A stretch of 64,000 bases of DNA from Hsuehochloa calcarea (GCA_036346395.1 CM070598.1:10213517-10277516); one strand, 5' to 3'; numbered from the stretch's first letter, positions 11,700 through 24,521 are shown. Notes: generated from the sequence alone by a model not told the origin. A program made the numbers and translations.

Positions 11700-12140
11700 T
11701 AAATTGGATCGATTTACTCTCAGTATGTTTGAATAGTAGAATCGGTGATTATACATAATTGTAAAAATACAATTATCATACCACATGAATAAAAATAGCT
11801 TATCATTATCAAGCTTAAGATTGCTCATGTCATAATATAGATATTTGTACTAGTATTACAACAATGATATAATATTTTGCATGCTCCTTATTTATTTATA
11901 GTTTCGCCCTCAGAAATTAATATCAATAGATTTTACTTTAAAACAAAATATCAGCAAATCCTAGCCTCTAAAAAAATTGTAAAAAAAAGTAATTTTTTTT
12001 CCAAACGATTCTACTCTGCAATTCTACACGATTCTATCTGATTCCGATTCACGGTGCGATTTGGATCGATAGACTATCGTGGATTCGTAGAATCGTAAGA
12101 CTCTAAGAGTAGAATCACGATTCTAACTACCTTGATCCGG
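11700..12140. repeat. AT-rich element with reiterated gattcta/tagaatc motifs
   Basis: The interval begins with tagaatcggtgattatac-type sequence and ends with a dense run of gattctac, tagaatcg and tagaatcacgattcta in both orientations. A similar AT-rich block lies at 22395-22880. The pattern suggests an old non-autonomous DNA transposon; exact ends and TSD could not be fixed. Confidence 0.45.
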
Positions 12141-12289
12141 AGCGGACCACTCTGAAAGTGGGTAAATTGTCGTTGTTGAAATCAGTCATTGAAGAGATGC
12201 ACAAGACATTCCTTTTACAAGCTCCAAAACAACAAATTCCGCAAAAAAGCCGCTTCCACCGGTTCCAAACACCAATGGCTCATCTAAAA

Positions 12290-12950
12290 AGAAGTTCGTA
12301 TAACCTCAAACTTTAATCGAAAGTCCGTCGAGTACTCCTAACTTTAAAACTAGGTATCTAACTTTGTAATCTCGTCCATATAACCTCTTAACCCAGTTTC
12401 ATATAGTGGTTTTGCCAGTGTGACGTGACGAGTGGTTTGTTTTGCCACATAGAATGACAAGATGACCAATTGTGGGAGGACTAACACATGAGGCCACACA
12501 GTCAATGAAGGAAAAACAAGGGCGGGCATGAGGCGTAGCTCTGTACTATGGTGACGACGGCAGTCGGTGACTCAGTAGGCACGAGAGACAACAAGAATGG
12601 GTTGGTAGGGTCGTGGGATGGCTCTGGGTGATGTCATCATAGGCGAGGAGGCACGACGGTGTGCTAGCGGTGCGAAGAGGCGGATGCGGACAACGGTGAC
12701 GACTTTTCGATGGGGTTTAGGTGAAGGAGAGGCAAGCACAAGGTAGAACACGACATAAGGATATGAAGCGGTTGGTTCCGGCCAGAGCTTGCGAAGGTGG
12801 AACATGGTATCAAGCGGTTGGTTCTGGCCCTGTTATCATCCTACGTGGCAAAAATCGCCCACCCATGGTGTCACGTAGGCAAAATCATAGTGCAAAACTG
12901 GGTTAGGGGGTTGACGAGGATTGAATAATTCTTAATTGACAGAGCTATTT
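12290..12950. mobile_element. probable decayed MULE-type element
   Basis: Left sequence (cctcttaacccagttt, near 12385) and right sequence (aaactgggttagggggttga, 12894-12913) are inverted counterparts around a GC-richer core, and both sides carry gttttgcc-type subterminal motifs. The layout resembles the better preserved element at 58800-62230. No clean TSD was found, and a solo LTR inserted just to the right obscures that side. Confidence 0.4.
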
Positions 12951-12959
12951 CTATATAAT

Positions 12960-14697
12960 TGTTGGACCGAAAAGGCGACTAGAGGGGGGGTGAATAGAAG
13001 CACGCTCACTTTTTCATAAATTATGAATTTAACACAATTTCACTCCAATAGCTATGAGGAAGCTATGAAGATCAATATACCAGTACAGCGGAAGACTAGT
13101 ATTGAATTCAATTTAATCCCCTAAGCAATATGACAAAAACATCAAAGATCAAAGCAATACAATGTCTTGGCGGTCGACCTGCGGCACGAAGCAGTCGGAC
13201 CGATTTCCTGGCGGTCGGACCGCTGCCAAATCGGTCGGACCGGTGATGATGGGCGGTCTGACCGGCAGACTCCAGAACCGATCTGAAACAGTAAAAACAG
13301 CCTGATGACGAAGTTGCAATTAGGTCTAACTTTTGATTCTCAACTTCAAACTTCACGAAACTTTGCACACACCTTCTCTATGCTATTGAGGACCTATTCC
13401 AATCGAATATAATGATAATTCTTGGATAGATCATGAACAGTTGTCAATTGAGTAACAGAGGGTCTAAAACCGGGCAAGAACGAAAACTTGATCCTAATGC
13501 TTGTTCGTGAGTGAATGATGATCAAGATGATCCTAGATAGGTTCACACGTATCACAGCAAGCTAATTCACATGAAAGAATCAATCAAAAACTCGTAGATC
13601 AAAGAAAACTCTAAAATCACGAAATTGAAAGCAAGAACGAAAAGAGACTTATCTCAAGCAAACCTTGCGTAGATTAAAATCGTGATTGATCTTTGGATTA
13701 CACCCACTCCATCAAGAGCAGTGGTCAATCTAAGATCACGAAAATCACCTCAAACCATCAAGAGCCCTAGCCTCCACCTCAACTCCCCCTAAGCCAATTA
13801 GGGTTTTGAAACATAAAAGAGGCAAGAGAGGCGTGGTGCAGCCACCACCTCCTCCTATTTATAGTGGAGGCCTAGAACCTCTAGGGTTTGACTCTATTAG
13901 GCTCCGTTAAGGCCCACTAACAAGCGGGTCACTGCGCCGCCGCAAAGCGTCGTTTTAACCTTTGACCTAAACCGCTTCACCATGCACCATGGATTCGCCA
14001 ATAGGTCACCCTTGTCCATCTTGTGTCACACTTGAGTCCATTGACCTCACTGGCATCGTCGATCGTTACGGACCTCAACTCTCCAAGTCTAGTCCGATCC
14101 TCCTCGCGTTGACCGTCGTTGACCACCAAGCAACTGCACAACCATAGATAAGCAAACACGAATTCGGGAATAATTTCTTCACAACTTGACCCATGTTAGT
14201 CAAAACATGCATTATGCAATACATATGCCATGATACCAATGAACTTGACCTAACAAATTAACATCACCACAGTTGGTGATGCATTAGTGGAAATCGGTCC
14301 GAGCTGGCTCCGTGAGCGGTCGATCGCCTCTGGCCGGTCGGACCGCTCCACGTGAGCGGTCGGACCGCCACAAGGACTTAGCCGAAATTCAAGCCACGAA
14401 ATTCAAACCTTACGAAACTTAAAACGAATAGAACTTTTGTTGGAACTCCAAAATTATGAGACCAAGTGCATTGGGATCCTCACTTGCCTACATACTCTAT
14501 TTTTGGCCCACTGTTCGACCATTCTTGGTCACATTGGTCCGACCACGCACATGGTGGTCGGACCGATTTAAACGATCGAGCAGCCCTGTCGTAAAGCCTG
14601 AACTTTGTCGAAAACCTTGTGAAACGACAAACTATAAATGCCATTGCCAATTGTCACATCATCCTAAGATCTGGAGTATATCCCCATGATATCCCCA
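12960..14697. mobile_element. solo LTR (1.74 kb), TSD ataat
   Basis: The segment starts TGTTGGACCGAAAAGGCGAC and ends ATGATATCCCCA, the TG...CA form of an LTR. An exact 5-bp TSD, ataat, flanks it at 12955-12959 and 14698-14702. There is no internal retroviral-type coding sequence, so recombination between two LTRs has left a single one. Two further family members lie at 59878 and 62699. Clusters of the palindromic motif ggtcggacc lie near 13185-13265 and 14285-14580. A TATA-like tatttata lies near 13857; its reverse complement, ctataaatagg, is also a good plant TATA box, so transcriptional orientation is not settled. Confidence 0.88.
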
Positions 14698-14702
14698 ATA
14701 AT

Positions 14703-15530
14703 ATTTATTATATATAATAGTATTCTAATGGACATCCATTATACCATTGGTTGGAGATACTTGGCATGACTAGTTCAGGTTTATGACCACCCTGGTTGGA
14801 AAGTTTGTTACAACCGGTCAAATCACGATCGATCCTCAGTCGATAAGTCTCTGACAGATATGTGAGTCCTATCTTATCAATTAGGGACATGTACACTATG
14901 TTCAACTATGCCTGGTAGCAAATATAACACGTGCACATTTGTATCTCTGATATAACTATGCACACTTCTCTCCGTCTCTAACAATAACTGTCTAGCGAAC
15001 GTGCAAGGAGGAAGTCTTTTTGGTAACAACCATCGTCCGCATACATATTCCAACAATTGCCAAAGCGTCTCTTGATGGTCAACAACTATCACCCCTCCGA
15101 CGCTTTATAAGGGGTGGTGCCGGCAGATGGAGACGAGAGCCATTGACAGCATTCATAGTTTCAGTGGCATATTATGTATTGTAATCTCGCTTAATACAAG
15201 AACACATAACTACAGGAGTATGATTATTATTATCTCCGAAGAAGGTATGAACTTGTCTAAAACACCATGGTTCTTCCTGCATGATCTCAAGAGTAGTGTT
15301 CCCGCATTTACTCCGTAAGATCGGTAGTAATTCATCGACATGGGTCATATGGATGGGATTACAAACTTCTAGGTGTAGGATACCTGATTTTAAAGTTGGG
15401 GGTGTTGGACGGACTGAGCAAAATTTGAGTGGTTATATGGACTTTTAACTCATTTGAAAATTCAATCCACAATAAGGGTTTTTCTGTAAAAACATAAACA
15501 CCCCATCAATTCATAGCCCCGTGAAGGCAT
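14703..15530. other. intergenic sequence
   Basis: No gene or defined repeat recognised. Short open frames here have no recognisable domain. Confidence 0.35.
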
Positions 15531-15534
15531 TGTT

Positions 15535-16262
15535 TGGATACATGGTATTTTTGGAGTTTTAGGAAAATGCCATGATTTCTTAAAAAATACTACAGTATTG
15601 AAAACTATGTGGGTGTTGGGTTACAACAAATATTGTGGTTTTAAAAAACTTTAGTTTAACAAATACCATAGTATTTTTGGAGTTTTAAAAAATCCGCTCA
15701 CAACCTCTTTAAAAAATCCGCTCAGAACCTCTTCTTTCTTAAACCGCGAAACACAACAGTAACTCCTATGGATCGCATCTCTTGTATTGTCGTTTGGCTA
15801 TAGTATATAATATTCTACGTACTTAGTTCTTGCTCCATCTAATAAAAACACAGTTCCATCGTATGACTGCGTGAACCTGAGAACAACAAAATACTTGGTA
15901 TTGATTGTAGGGATGATCGCTGCTCAGATCAGCACATCTATCGTTTGTACCTACGGACTACTCATGACCAGCATGCCATTATCTTTGAACTTGGCTTCGG
16001 TTGATGCACTTATACCAGGTGCGATATGAAAATTAATGGACCTTCTAATGATAACCATCACGTACATGTCAAGGTAGCATTGCATCACTTTTTAAAGAGA
16101 ATATTATATTTAATACTGCGATTACCAAAACATACCATGGTTTTCTCAAAAGCACAAAAATCGTAGTATCCATAAACTGTGGTATCCTACGAGTAATCCA
16201 TTGAATACCGTGGTTTTCAAATACCATGGCCGGTAAATGCTGTCGAATCAAAACATACCCTA
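15535..16262. repeat. probable MITE-like inverted-repeat region
   Basis: The left side (ggcattgtttggatacatgg, then tatttttggagttttaaa) and the right side (accatggccggtaaatgctg ... aaaacataccc) are imperfect inverted counterparts with repeated ccatggtattt / aaataccatgg blocks. This resembles Tourist/PIF-type elements, but no target-site duplication was confirmed. It ends about 290 bp before the MRS2 coding region. Confidence 0.4.
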
Positions 16263-16404
16263 ATTATAGCATCTCAACTAACATAATTGAGACCCCTTGC
16301 TCCCCCTTACTAACGAACTGATTTCCGGTAACTATTCCGCTCCCGGCTCCGTGTCTCCTACTACTCGTAAATCATCCAGCCATCGTCACACGCAGCGCTT
16401 GCAC

Positions 16405-16450
16405 GCACGCATCTCTTCTCTCCTCCCGTCTCGTCCCGTCTCGTCTCGCC
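16405..16450 (+). promoter_or_regulatory. CT-rich (Y-patch-like) stretch upstream of MRS2
   Basis: A pyrimidine-rich run (tctcttctctcctcccgtct, then cgtcccgtctcgtctcgcc) lies about 200 bp upstream of the MRS2 start codon. Such patches are common in plant core promoters and 5' leaders. No convincing TATA box was found nearby. Confidence 0.35.
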
Positions 16451-16607
16451 ATTTAGTCCTCCTTTAGTCCTTTACCACAAAACTTTCCTTTTTCTCTCCT
16501 CGCGGCCGTAATCAAAAGGGAAAGGAGGAATAACCATCCACCGTCCACGCTTGTGACGGCGGCGGAGGTGGAGGCGGAGGAGGAGGCGGAGGAGGGGGGC
16601 GCCGGAG

Positions 16608-16613
16608 ATGTGA
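16608..16613 (+). promoter_or_regulatory. AUG-stop minimal uORF (ATGTGA) in the MRS2 leader
   Basis: ATG is followed directly by TGA, 32 bp before the MRS2 ATG at 16646. If this lies in the 5' leader, ribosomes would start and stop at once. Minimal AUG-stop uORFs are known to regulate some plant transporter mRNAs; here that role is inference only. Confidence 0.4.
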
Positions 16614-16645
16614 GAGCTGCCGGTGGATTCGCGGGCGCGGAGGAG

Positions 16646-19600
16646 ATGGCGACGGCTGTCGGGGATGCCGTGGCGGCGGGGAAGAAGCGGGGGGCGTCGC
16701 GGAGCTGGATCCTGTTCGACGCGGCGGGGGAGGAGCGGGTGCTGGACACGGACAAGTACGCCATCATGCACCGCGTCGACATCAACGCGCGCGACCTCCG
16801 CATCCTCGACCCGCTGCTCTCGTACCCCTCCACCATCCTCGGGCGCGAGCGTGCCATCGTTCTCAATCTCGAGGTGCGCTCCCGTGCCGTGCCCCCTCCG
16901 CCTCGCCAATTCTCGGTGTTTCTTGGGAGGTTACGTGGTGAATTATGACATTTGTTTTTGTATTTCCCCTGGATTTTTGGTGGATGTGACGGGATGGAAT
17001 CATTGAACGGCTTATGCAGGGGAATTCCCGCAAATTACTGTTTTTTTTTTTCATATTTTTTAGGATTTTCGGGGATTACCTGCTAATTTATGCTGAGGGT
17101 GCTGCTGCGTATAGAGTCAGGATGTTTTAGACATAAGTACTGAACTGATTCCAGAATTGTGGCTTTCCTTTTGACGATTTTAACGGGTTTCTGATGGGTT
17201 GTGGCGTCTTGCTTTCATGGATCAAGGGAGCTGATGACTTGATACAACTGCCAAATGCTTTATATTTAATGTTTTTGGCGTTTTTCTCATGGTGATTTCT
17301 AACGACTTTCGTGTTCTTTTGCTGGGTTTTTCGTCGGTGGATCGAGCAGCATATAAAGGCAATCATTACTGCTGAAGAGGTGATCTTTACTGCTTATTTT
17401 CTCTGCTGATTGTTTGTCATTTTAGGAGGAGGTTTCAATTCATTCGTCGTAATCTAGAGAGCACACGGATTTTCTGGGGATTATATGTACACTAGCTTTC
17501 GACTCCATAGTTTTGAAATCGTTACCAGGAGATTGAGCCGTTTTATACGGTTCTGTCACAGATTCAGAGGTATTTTTCGTAGTTTCTAGGAATTGCAGGA
17601 TGCTGAAAAGGGACAAACATGCAAAGGCAGAATTGGATGGCTTCTGTCAATTTGAGATTAAACATAATTCTAAATAAACACTATGTACAAGTCCTCAAAT
17701 CAGATTGCTATATAATAACTCTGGGGCCTTAGTTTACTTGATTGGACTGAGAGGATCTGAAGTATACTTTTTTTGGTTGTCAATTAATGCGGGTGGTAAC
17801 TCATGATTACTGTTTTTTCTGGGCTCAGGTTTTCCTCAGGGATCCTTCGGATGAAAATGTAATTCCGGTAGTAGAGGAGCTCCGGAGGCGCTTAGCACCT
17901 TCAAGTGCCACTCAGCATGATGGAAAGGAGAACTTAAGTGGCCAGCATGACGTGGAAGGTGCTGAAGAAGATGGTAAGTTTGGCTCGCCATTCTTTGTGA
18001 ATTGCTGATGTTAGAAACATGTTTCTTTATCTGTGTAATGTTGATTGTAGTAACTTTTCTGACATTTATTCCTAGATACTGATATGCCAATTTCCCTGTG
18101 ATGCCCATGATTTGGAACTAACAAGGGACAAAATGTTTAGAAGAAATGCAAAAGTATACAAGGAAGCAATGAACATAAAACTTGTGATTGGGATATGGCC
18201 AGTTGGCATCACCATTCTGTTGTTTTCCTTTTTAGTCTATGTCCTTGTCAGTTGGACATTGTTTTGGCAAAAATACAACCTATTAGTCCAAGTAGAAAAG
18301 TCCAAAGTATACCCTCATGGCATCTAACCATTTTATCATGATGCCTATCTGAGTCTTCTTTACACCAGGCCAATTACTTTGTATGTCACTCTATATTATG
18401 CCCATTTGACTTTCACTGAGAATTTGGAATAAACGAGAGAAATTTGAGATATGTCAATATTGATTCGGTAGAGACATGTGGCTATCCCTTTGTTTTAATA
18501 AGGATGCTAATTAAGAAAGAATTGTAAGGTTGAACGGAGCACAGAGGCATATTTATAGGTTACCATTGGACCCATGATTGATTAAATTAACACATGGTGA
18601 CAGTCATATAAACCAAGAACCTTGAGATCAATACTTGATCTATATGAGGCCTTTCTAATCCTCTACAGCAATGCTATTGTTATTTTTTCCCCAACTGATC
18701 TATCTATATAATATGTGCAATGATTGATGTGCCATTTTACAACTAAATCTTGATGTCCTTAGATCAAATTGACTTGCAAGCATTCTATCTATCCAGTCGA
18801 TTGATGCCAGTTGGTATATTAAATTATTAATATAACCATACCCATTTTTCACAATAATTATGGTTGTTTTGACTGGAATATTTTGCCTATTAATTTCTGG
18901 TTTAGTTTGCTATTTCTCTCAATGCATGCTCATGGTAGTTATACATAATTTGTTCATGTCCTGCAATCTGATTTCATGAAAACTAGAATCTCCCTTTGAG
19001 TTCCGCGCACTGGAGGTTACATTGGAAGCAATCTGCAGTTTTCTTGACGCACGCACTACTGAGCTGGAGACCGATGCTTACCCAGCTTTGGATGAATTGA
19101 CATCCAAGGTAAGTGAACATATGCTTAATGTACTGTATTACCTTAGTACGAACTTGATTAGCTAGCTCCTCCTAGAGACCTGATGTATGTGATTTATTTG
19201 AAACAACACTCAATATGATATTGTTAATTGCGAAATGCAGAAACACACTACTTCACCTTATTTTTGGAAGTGAAATAAAAATATATATGTGGATACTGGA
19301 TAGGTAACATCATCTTTTACTTGTGTCATAAACTATTAAATTTTGTTACATAGATCAAATGCTGATCGCAGGGAGTGCTAACATTGTTCGGTAGGAATTG
19401 TGCACAGAATGAAAGAAAATACATGACATATTAGTTAGTAGTTACCTTGGTTCTCTTGTATGTCACTCTTCGTCATATGTGTTTCAGCATCCCTTTGGTG
19501 CCATTCGTATTTATGTGATGGTTTGCAAATAAGGTTTAGATATTACAAGACCTTGCATTTTACTGCTGAAGGGAATGCATGCTAGTCTGAAAAAGTTAGT

Positions 19601-22059
19601 TATATTATTCACAATTCTGGCAGCATAGTCGTGTAGCTCACTTTTAACAGGTAGTCTTCTCTATGATTGATTTTCGTTCACCGCCAAACATAATACTTTA
19701 GTACCTAAAGTTGCATTGAGGAACTGTATGATGAGCTAAAGTTGCATTGAGGAATAGTACGGCACTTCTGCACAGCTATCTCTTTAACAACTTCCTATAC
19801 CCATTAAAGCATGTTAGGCTAAGAGCTTTATAAATTCTTCTTGCATTCTCTTGGTACATTAATTGCATGGAAGGTTCATTTTGATTTTTCTTGTATTTTA
19901 TTCATATTAAATTGAGTTACTATTGACACCACAGATTAGCAGCCGAAACTTGGATAGGGTGCGAAAGTTAAAAAGTGGCATGACAAGATTGACTGCAAGG
20001 GTTCAGAAGGTCTGACTTCCTGTCCAGTTTGTTTCATTTGGTTTGCTTTCTAACACTTCCTTGCAGGCTTGCACAGTAACTTATCTGTATATTTTCTTCC
20101 AAATGTTGACCATTTATGCTGTTTACTGTATGCTGTATGCCATATTGTCATCTGTATTCCACTGGGTGTAGCCATGTAACTGTAAGAGACTGTACAGTCT
20201 GATGGGCAGTGCCATGATTTTCTGTATTCTTTGGTTCATCATAGGCTCATAGCACACACCATTACAACAGGGCATATGATTTATAATGGATGCAAATGAT
20301 TATTTTAAGAACAGAAGTAAACAGCCTTAATCATCTGGAAGAGCAAATAGTAATATTATAATGTTATGTCTATATTTGACAATGTCTCTCTTCCTTTTTT
20401 TTATTTGGTGTAAATCACCACTTAAACTACACCGTTTCATTTATTCTCTTGTGTACTTGGTGGAACATTTTATTAGATATTCTAGGTATTCGTTGTTTTC
20501 TGCCTTATGTGTACCTTAAAATGCTTGAATTGTTGCCTGCTTTCCTGCAAAGTATCTTTTGTAGATGCACTAGTACAATCCAGCTAAATTTTTTGAACTG
20601 TTCTGGAATAAGTTCTTCACAATTGCAGCTGTATATTAATTAATCATTTGCTTGTAGCCGGTAGCCCCGTGCATTCTCATGGACGAGTCTACCGTTTGTG
20701 TTATTTTTGTTCTGGAATATATTAGTATTTTTGTGTGAAGTGATAGACTAATGTCATTGTTTTTCAAGTATATCACAAATTTTGCTCTAATTGCCAGGTG
20801 AGAGACGAACTTGAACAATTATTGGATGATGATGATGACATGGCTGATCTTTACTTGTCTAGAAAGTTGGCCGGGGCATCATCCCCTGTTAGTGGTTCTG
20901 GTGGACCCAATTGGTTCCCAGCATCCCCAACTATTGGTTCAAAAATATCAAGAGCGAGCAGAGCCAGTGCAGCAACTATACATGGAAATGAGAATGATGT
21001 GGAAGAGCTAGAAATGTTGCTGGAGGTCTTATTTGCTCGTTTACCTGAAAAACTATTACTTACCGCTATCTCTGGCTGAGTACTGAGTTTCTTAAATTTG
21101 CAGGCATACTTCATGCAAATTGATGCCACGTTAAACAAATTGACCACGGTAAGTTGGGCAAGTTAACTCAACTTTACAATATCATAATGGGCTAGTCATT
21201 AAAACCCTCTTGTTAAGACTAAGAGCACTTCAGGATTTAGCCCTTTGTTGACGTTGTATTTGTCGGCAACGCCTTTTCAGCTAAGAGAGTATATTGATGA
21301 CACGGAAGATTACATTAATATCCAGGTAAAATTTTCCTCTAACGAGGATGTGTACTGAATCCGATTTTTTTTTCACTGTTCCAGCCATCGCTAATTTTTT
21401 TTACTCTACAGCTTGACAACCACCGTAATCAGTTGATTCAGGTAATTTCCTAAGCACAATATCTTGGTTCTTTTTGCTAAAGATGCAAATACTGCAGAAA
21501 AAGAAACTGATTTTAGACAAGATTGTGCTAGTTTGCCAATGAACAGACGCTTAATGGGCACCCGCATATTCTAATCAAGTAAAGGTTTCACAAACTTGTT
21601 TGCCACTGATTTAGACGACTTTCATAGTTCTTAATGACCAAAATGGTCATATTATATTGCACGGAAAAAAATATAGTTTTTAACATTCATTGCATGCTTG
21701 CCATTCTCGTAGAGTAATTAGTATAATTTTCCCTCGCTTCGTGCAGCTAGAGCTATTCTTGAGTTCTGGGACCGTCTGCCTGTCGCTTTACTCATTGGTT
21801 GCTGGAATCTTCGGTATGAACATACCATACACCTGGAATGACAACCATGGATACGTCTTTAAATGGGTAAATTACAGCATTTTACAATAACACACCTATA
21901 CAGCGATTGATGATCTATGAATTATTATGACAATGTCTCACTCAGCTATAACTCGTGTTCCTCTTGTGACAGGTGGTTCTTGTATCAGGGCTATTTTGCG
22001 CCTTCATGTTCGTCTCCATTGTTGCTTATGCACGGCACAAGGGTCTCGTTGGGTCCTGA
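16646..22059 (+). CDS. MRS2: MRS2/CorA-family magnesium transporter (11 exons, intact)
   Basis: Exons: 16646-16873, 17350-17379, 17829-17973, 18987-19108, 19935-20009, 20798-21025, 21104-21148, 21281-21325, 21412-21441, 21747-21866, 21973-22059; all introns are GT-AG. The sum is 1155 nt, 384 residues, with no frame break. Conserved MRS2 stretches appear in order: SWILFDAAGEERVLDTDKY, ARDLRILDPLLSYPSTILGR, HIKAIITAEEVFLRDPSDEN, a helical middle part, LDNHRNQLIQLELFLSSGTV, SLVAGIFGMNIPYTWNDN and the tail ARHKGLVGS. The Mg2+-selectivity motif GMN is at residues 339-341, at the end of TM1 (about 322-339); TM2 is about 357-376. Proteins of this type form pentameric Mg2+ channels in plant membranes; which membrane cannot be told here. 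The start chosen is the first in-frame ATG; the frame stays open upstream without another ATG. The exact MRS2 member is not assigned. Confidence 0.92.
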
Positions 22060-22094
22060 ATAGCTGGAATACCGCATTACTCGCTTACCTCAAC

Positions 22095-22245
22095 TGTAAA
22101 TTTGAGCTAGACCTCAGTTCGTGGAAGGTGTGGGTGTACACTCCCACAACCTAGGTTCGAGTCCTCTTTGACTCGAATTTGGGTGCTTATTCTTCTTCTT
22201 AATGAAAAAGATGCCTAGTTCCTTCTAGGTATTCTCGAAAAGAGC
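22095..22245 (+). mobile_element. tRNA-derived SINE just after the MRS2 stop codon
   Basis: A perfect pol III B box, GGTTCGAGTCC (22154-22164), follows gtgtgggtgtacactcccac, and the sequence continues with gactcgaatttgggtgctta and the small hairpin cctagttccttctagg. This is the layout of tRNA-related rice SINEs such as p-SINE1, recognised from memory and not verified by search. It begins about 40 bp after the MRS2 stop, so it probably forms part of the 3' UTR. The A box and exact ends are unclear. Confidence 0.6.
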
Positions 22246-22249
22246 ATCA

Positions 22250-22394
22250 ACTTTGCGAACGATTCATCTCTTGCACGAAATTCATTAGGTATAAAATTGG
22301 GGATGATGCAAGAACAATAAATAGGAAAAAAAATAGAAATTCAAAAGAGATATATGATGTTTGTGCTTCTTCTATTTGTTACCAGGCTGGTTAG
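22250..22394. other. MRS2 downstream region
   Basis: AT-rich sequence with caataaat near 22315, a possible polyadenylation signal for MRS2. Nothing else recognised. Confidence 0.3.
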
Positions 22395-22880
22395 TGCTTT
22401 TAAGCAATGTTGTCATGATTGCGATCGTAGGAGGGATCGCTCCTGTCTGTCAGGATCAGATCGTAGAATCATAATTCTATCAGATTTTGAAAGCATATAT
22501 ATTTAATATAAAAATTGAATTATGCTTTTAGACATGTGAGGCTATAGTAGAATTTTTGAATTTATTTTCGTAAATTTTGGTACACTTATTCATTTTACAT
22601 ACAATTAAGCTTGTGTGTTTTAAACTTTTTTAACTTATTTTTAGTAAACTAATCCAATATATTAATGGTAATATTTTTTAAAACCTTATAACAACCCTAA
22701 ACAGCAAAAACAAAGCAAATTAAGCTATTGTAACCTAAATTAGCAACAAGTAAAATAAAATTTTATATGTTGATATAGTTTGTTGTTAGGATTATGATCC
22801 TACCTGATTCTGAGCACGATCTTACCTAATTTTATACAAATCTACCTTTAATGTTATGATTCTATGAAATTTCGATCCCC
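22395..22880. repeat. AT-rich element with gatcgtag/gattcta motifs
   Basis: The left side carries gattgcgatcgtaggaggga and gatcgtagaatcataattct; the right side has gattatgatcctacctgatt and gattctatgaaatttcgatc. These partly inverted flanks around an AT-rich core resemble the element at 11700-12140. It ends by a run of nine cytosines near 22876. Boundaries are approximate. Confidence 0.4.
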
Positions 22881-22899
22881 CCCCCACCCAAATAGCACT

Positions 22900-24150
22900 A
22901 GAATTTGATTCCATTATGAATAAGAAGAAATTAATAGTATAGTTTTTTTTTTCATCCATTCTAGTGTCTTGCACGGGTTCTTATTAACAGGACTTCGTTG
23001 CACGGAACGGATTTTCGTGGAAAAGCTAACTCCACCCGGCATTTTTATACTCTTTGGGTGGTATATCGTCTTATACTCATCTATGTCTCCATGGGATTGT
23101 AGGATCAGTAAGTGTCGTGATCCAAACAACTTTGTTAGACATTGACATGCTAACATCATGGACTGCCCATGCTAATATAGCAGGTAAAGACGTACTTGTT
23201 CCCTTGTTGAAGATGATTCCCCCTTTTCTGACATACAGGAGTGAAGTAAAAAACATGAGCAATTCCTAATGAACTAATCAATACTCAGTCCCCTGTCTTG
23301 TGGGAAAAAATATATATTCGAAGAACTTCTCAAAAAAAAATAGAGGAAGTAAATCGAAGAGCATCTAAAAAAACTAAAGCGTCGAAAACGTCAATGAGCA
23401 TACATGATACATAGTCCTAGTTTGCATGTACAGAGCAGACTACCTGCATTGGCTAAGTTACGTTGATCTCAGAAGAATAGGTTCTGTTAAGAATTAAAAT
23501 GACACTCCGGTATCCAGCAGTAGAACTATTTTCAACTCTGCACAATGTACATGCATTTGACTCTTCAAGAAAAAAAAAATACTTCTGTCGCCATTATTTG
23601 ACAAGTAATCTGACCTTTTCAAGAGGGGAATTGATTCTATCCAGCTATTTATTTCATAATGAAACCAGTTATGCTAATATGTTTCGTAAGTAAATCTGAA
23701 TTGCAAAAAAGAAGAAATTGCCACAAGGCCCAAGTCATCTACTCCATTTATTTTGCGAACAAGACGCTCAGAGATACAACAAGCTACAAGGCCCAGAGAC
23801 GAAAGAAGCCGCACAAAACCCACCAAATTACAGGGCCACACCATGATTGCCCAGTATACAAACCCAGATATTCAGCAACGGATCTAGGACTAAAATTTAA
23901 GGGTGCTAATAAGACACTACCGTTTACCTGCATTGCCACCTGTTTATCCAGTTGCGCGCTACTCGCCTACCCGATTGACGACGCTACCTACCTGCTCTAT
24001 TGGCTGCCGCATTGTACACTGGCTTGTGCCACGCAGCGTTGCTCGATTACCACCACACCTCATGCCGGTGTGAGCCGCCCAGCACGCCCAAGATGACGTT
24101 CGCACGCCGGCCGCGGCACTAATCACTAGGGTTTGCCATGACAGGGATTA
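22900..24150. other. intergenic sequence
   Basis: No gene recognised. The frame at 23659-24096 is open but has no known motif and a repeat-like composition. Confidence 0.3.
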
Positions 24151-24164
24151 GAAAATTGGTTAGA

Positions 24165-24190
24165 AATTGGATTGGATTGGATTGGATTGG
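24165..24190. repeat. (attgg)n microsatellite
   Basis: About five consecutive attgg units follow the related gaaaattggttagaaattgg. Confidence 0.7.
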
Positions 24191-24521
24191 GACTTGGTGC
24201 CTGGTGGGAAGAGAGCAAAGTTAGAGTAAGATAGATAGGTTTGGTTAGTTGGTCCAGGACAACAACGATTAATATTTGGTTTGACGCAATCATACAAGGG
24301 AATTTTGTTTCAAATCATTTCCTTGTTCTTGGCACAACCTAAACGAGGGAATTTCAGTCCAAAGCATTTTCTTATTCTTCTGCCCCTAAAGTAGCCAGGC
24401 TTCAATCCATAGCGTCGGATTGATAGGTGTGCTAGGGAGGGTACCATGCTCCGACCGACCATAGGAGGTGATCTGTCCACCTTAGCTGCCTCATGCACGA
24501 CAACGCATACGTAACACGTAC

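Noticed and set aside
11087..11702. Several overlapping ORFs of 89-168 codons
   Set aside because: Open on both strands in a GC-rich stretch; peptides are Arg/Ala-rich with no known motif.
22095..22245. Possible intact tRNA gene at the B box
   Set aside because: The B box is perfect but no cloverleaf could be folded around it and there is no convincing A box; the flanks fit a SINE.
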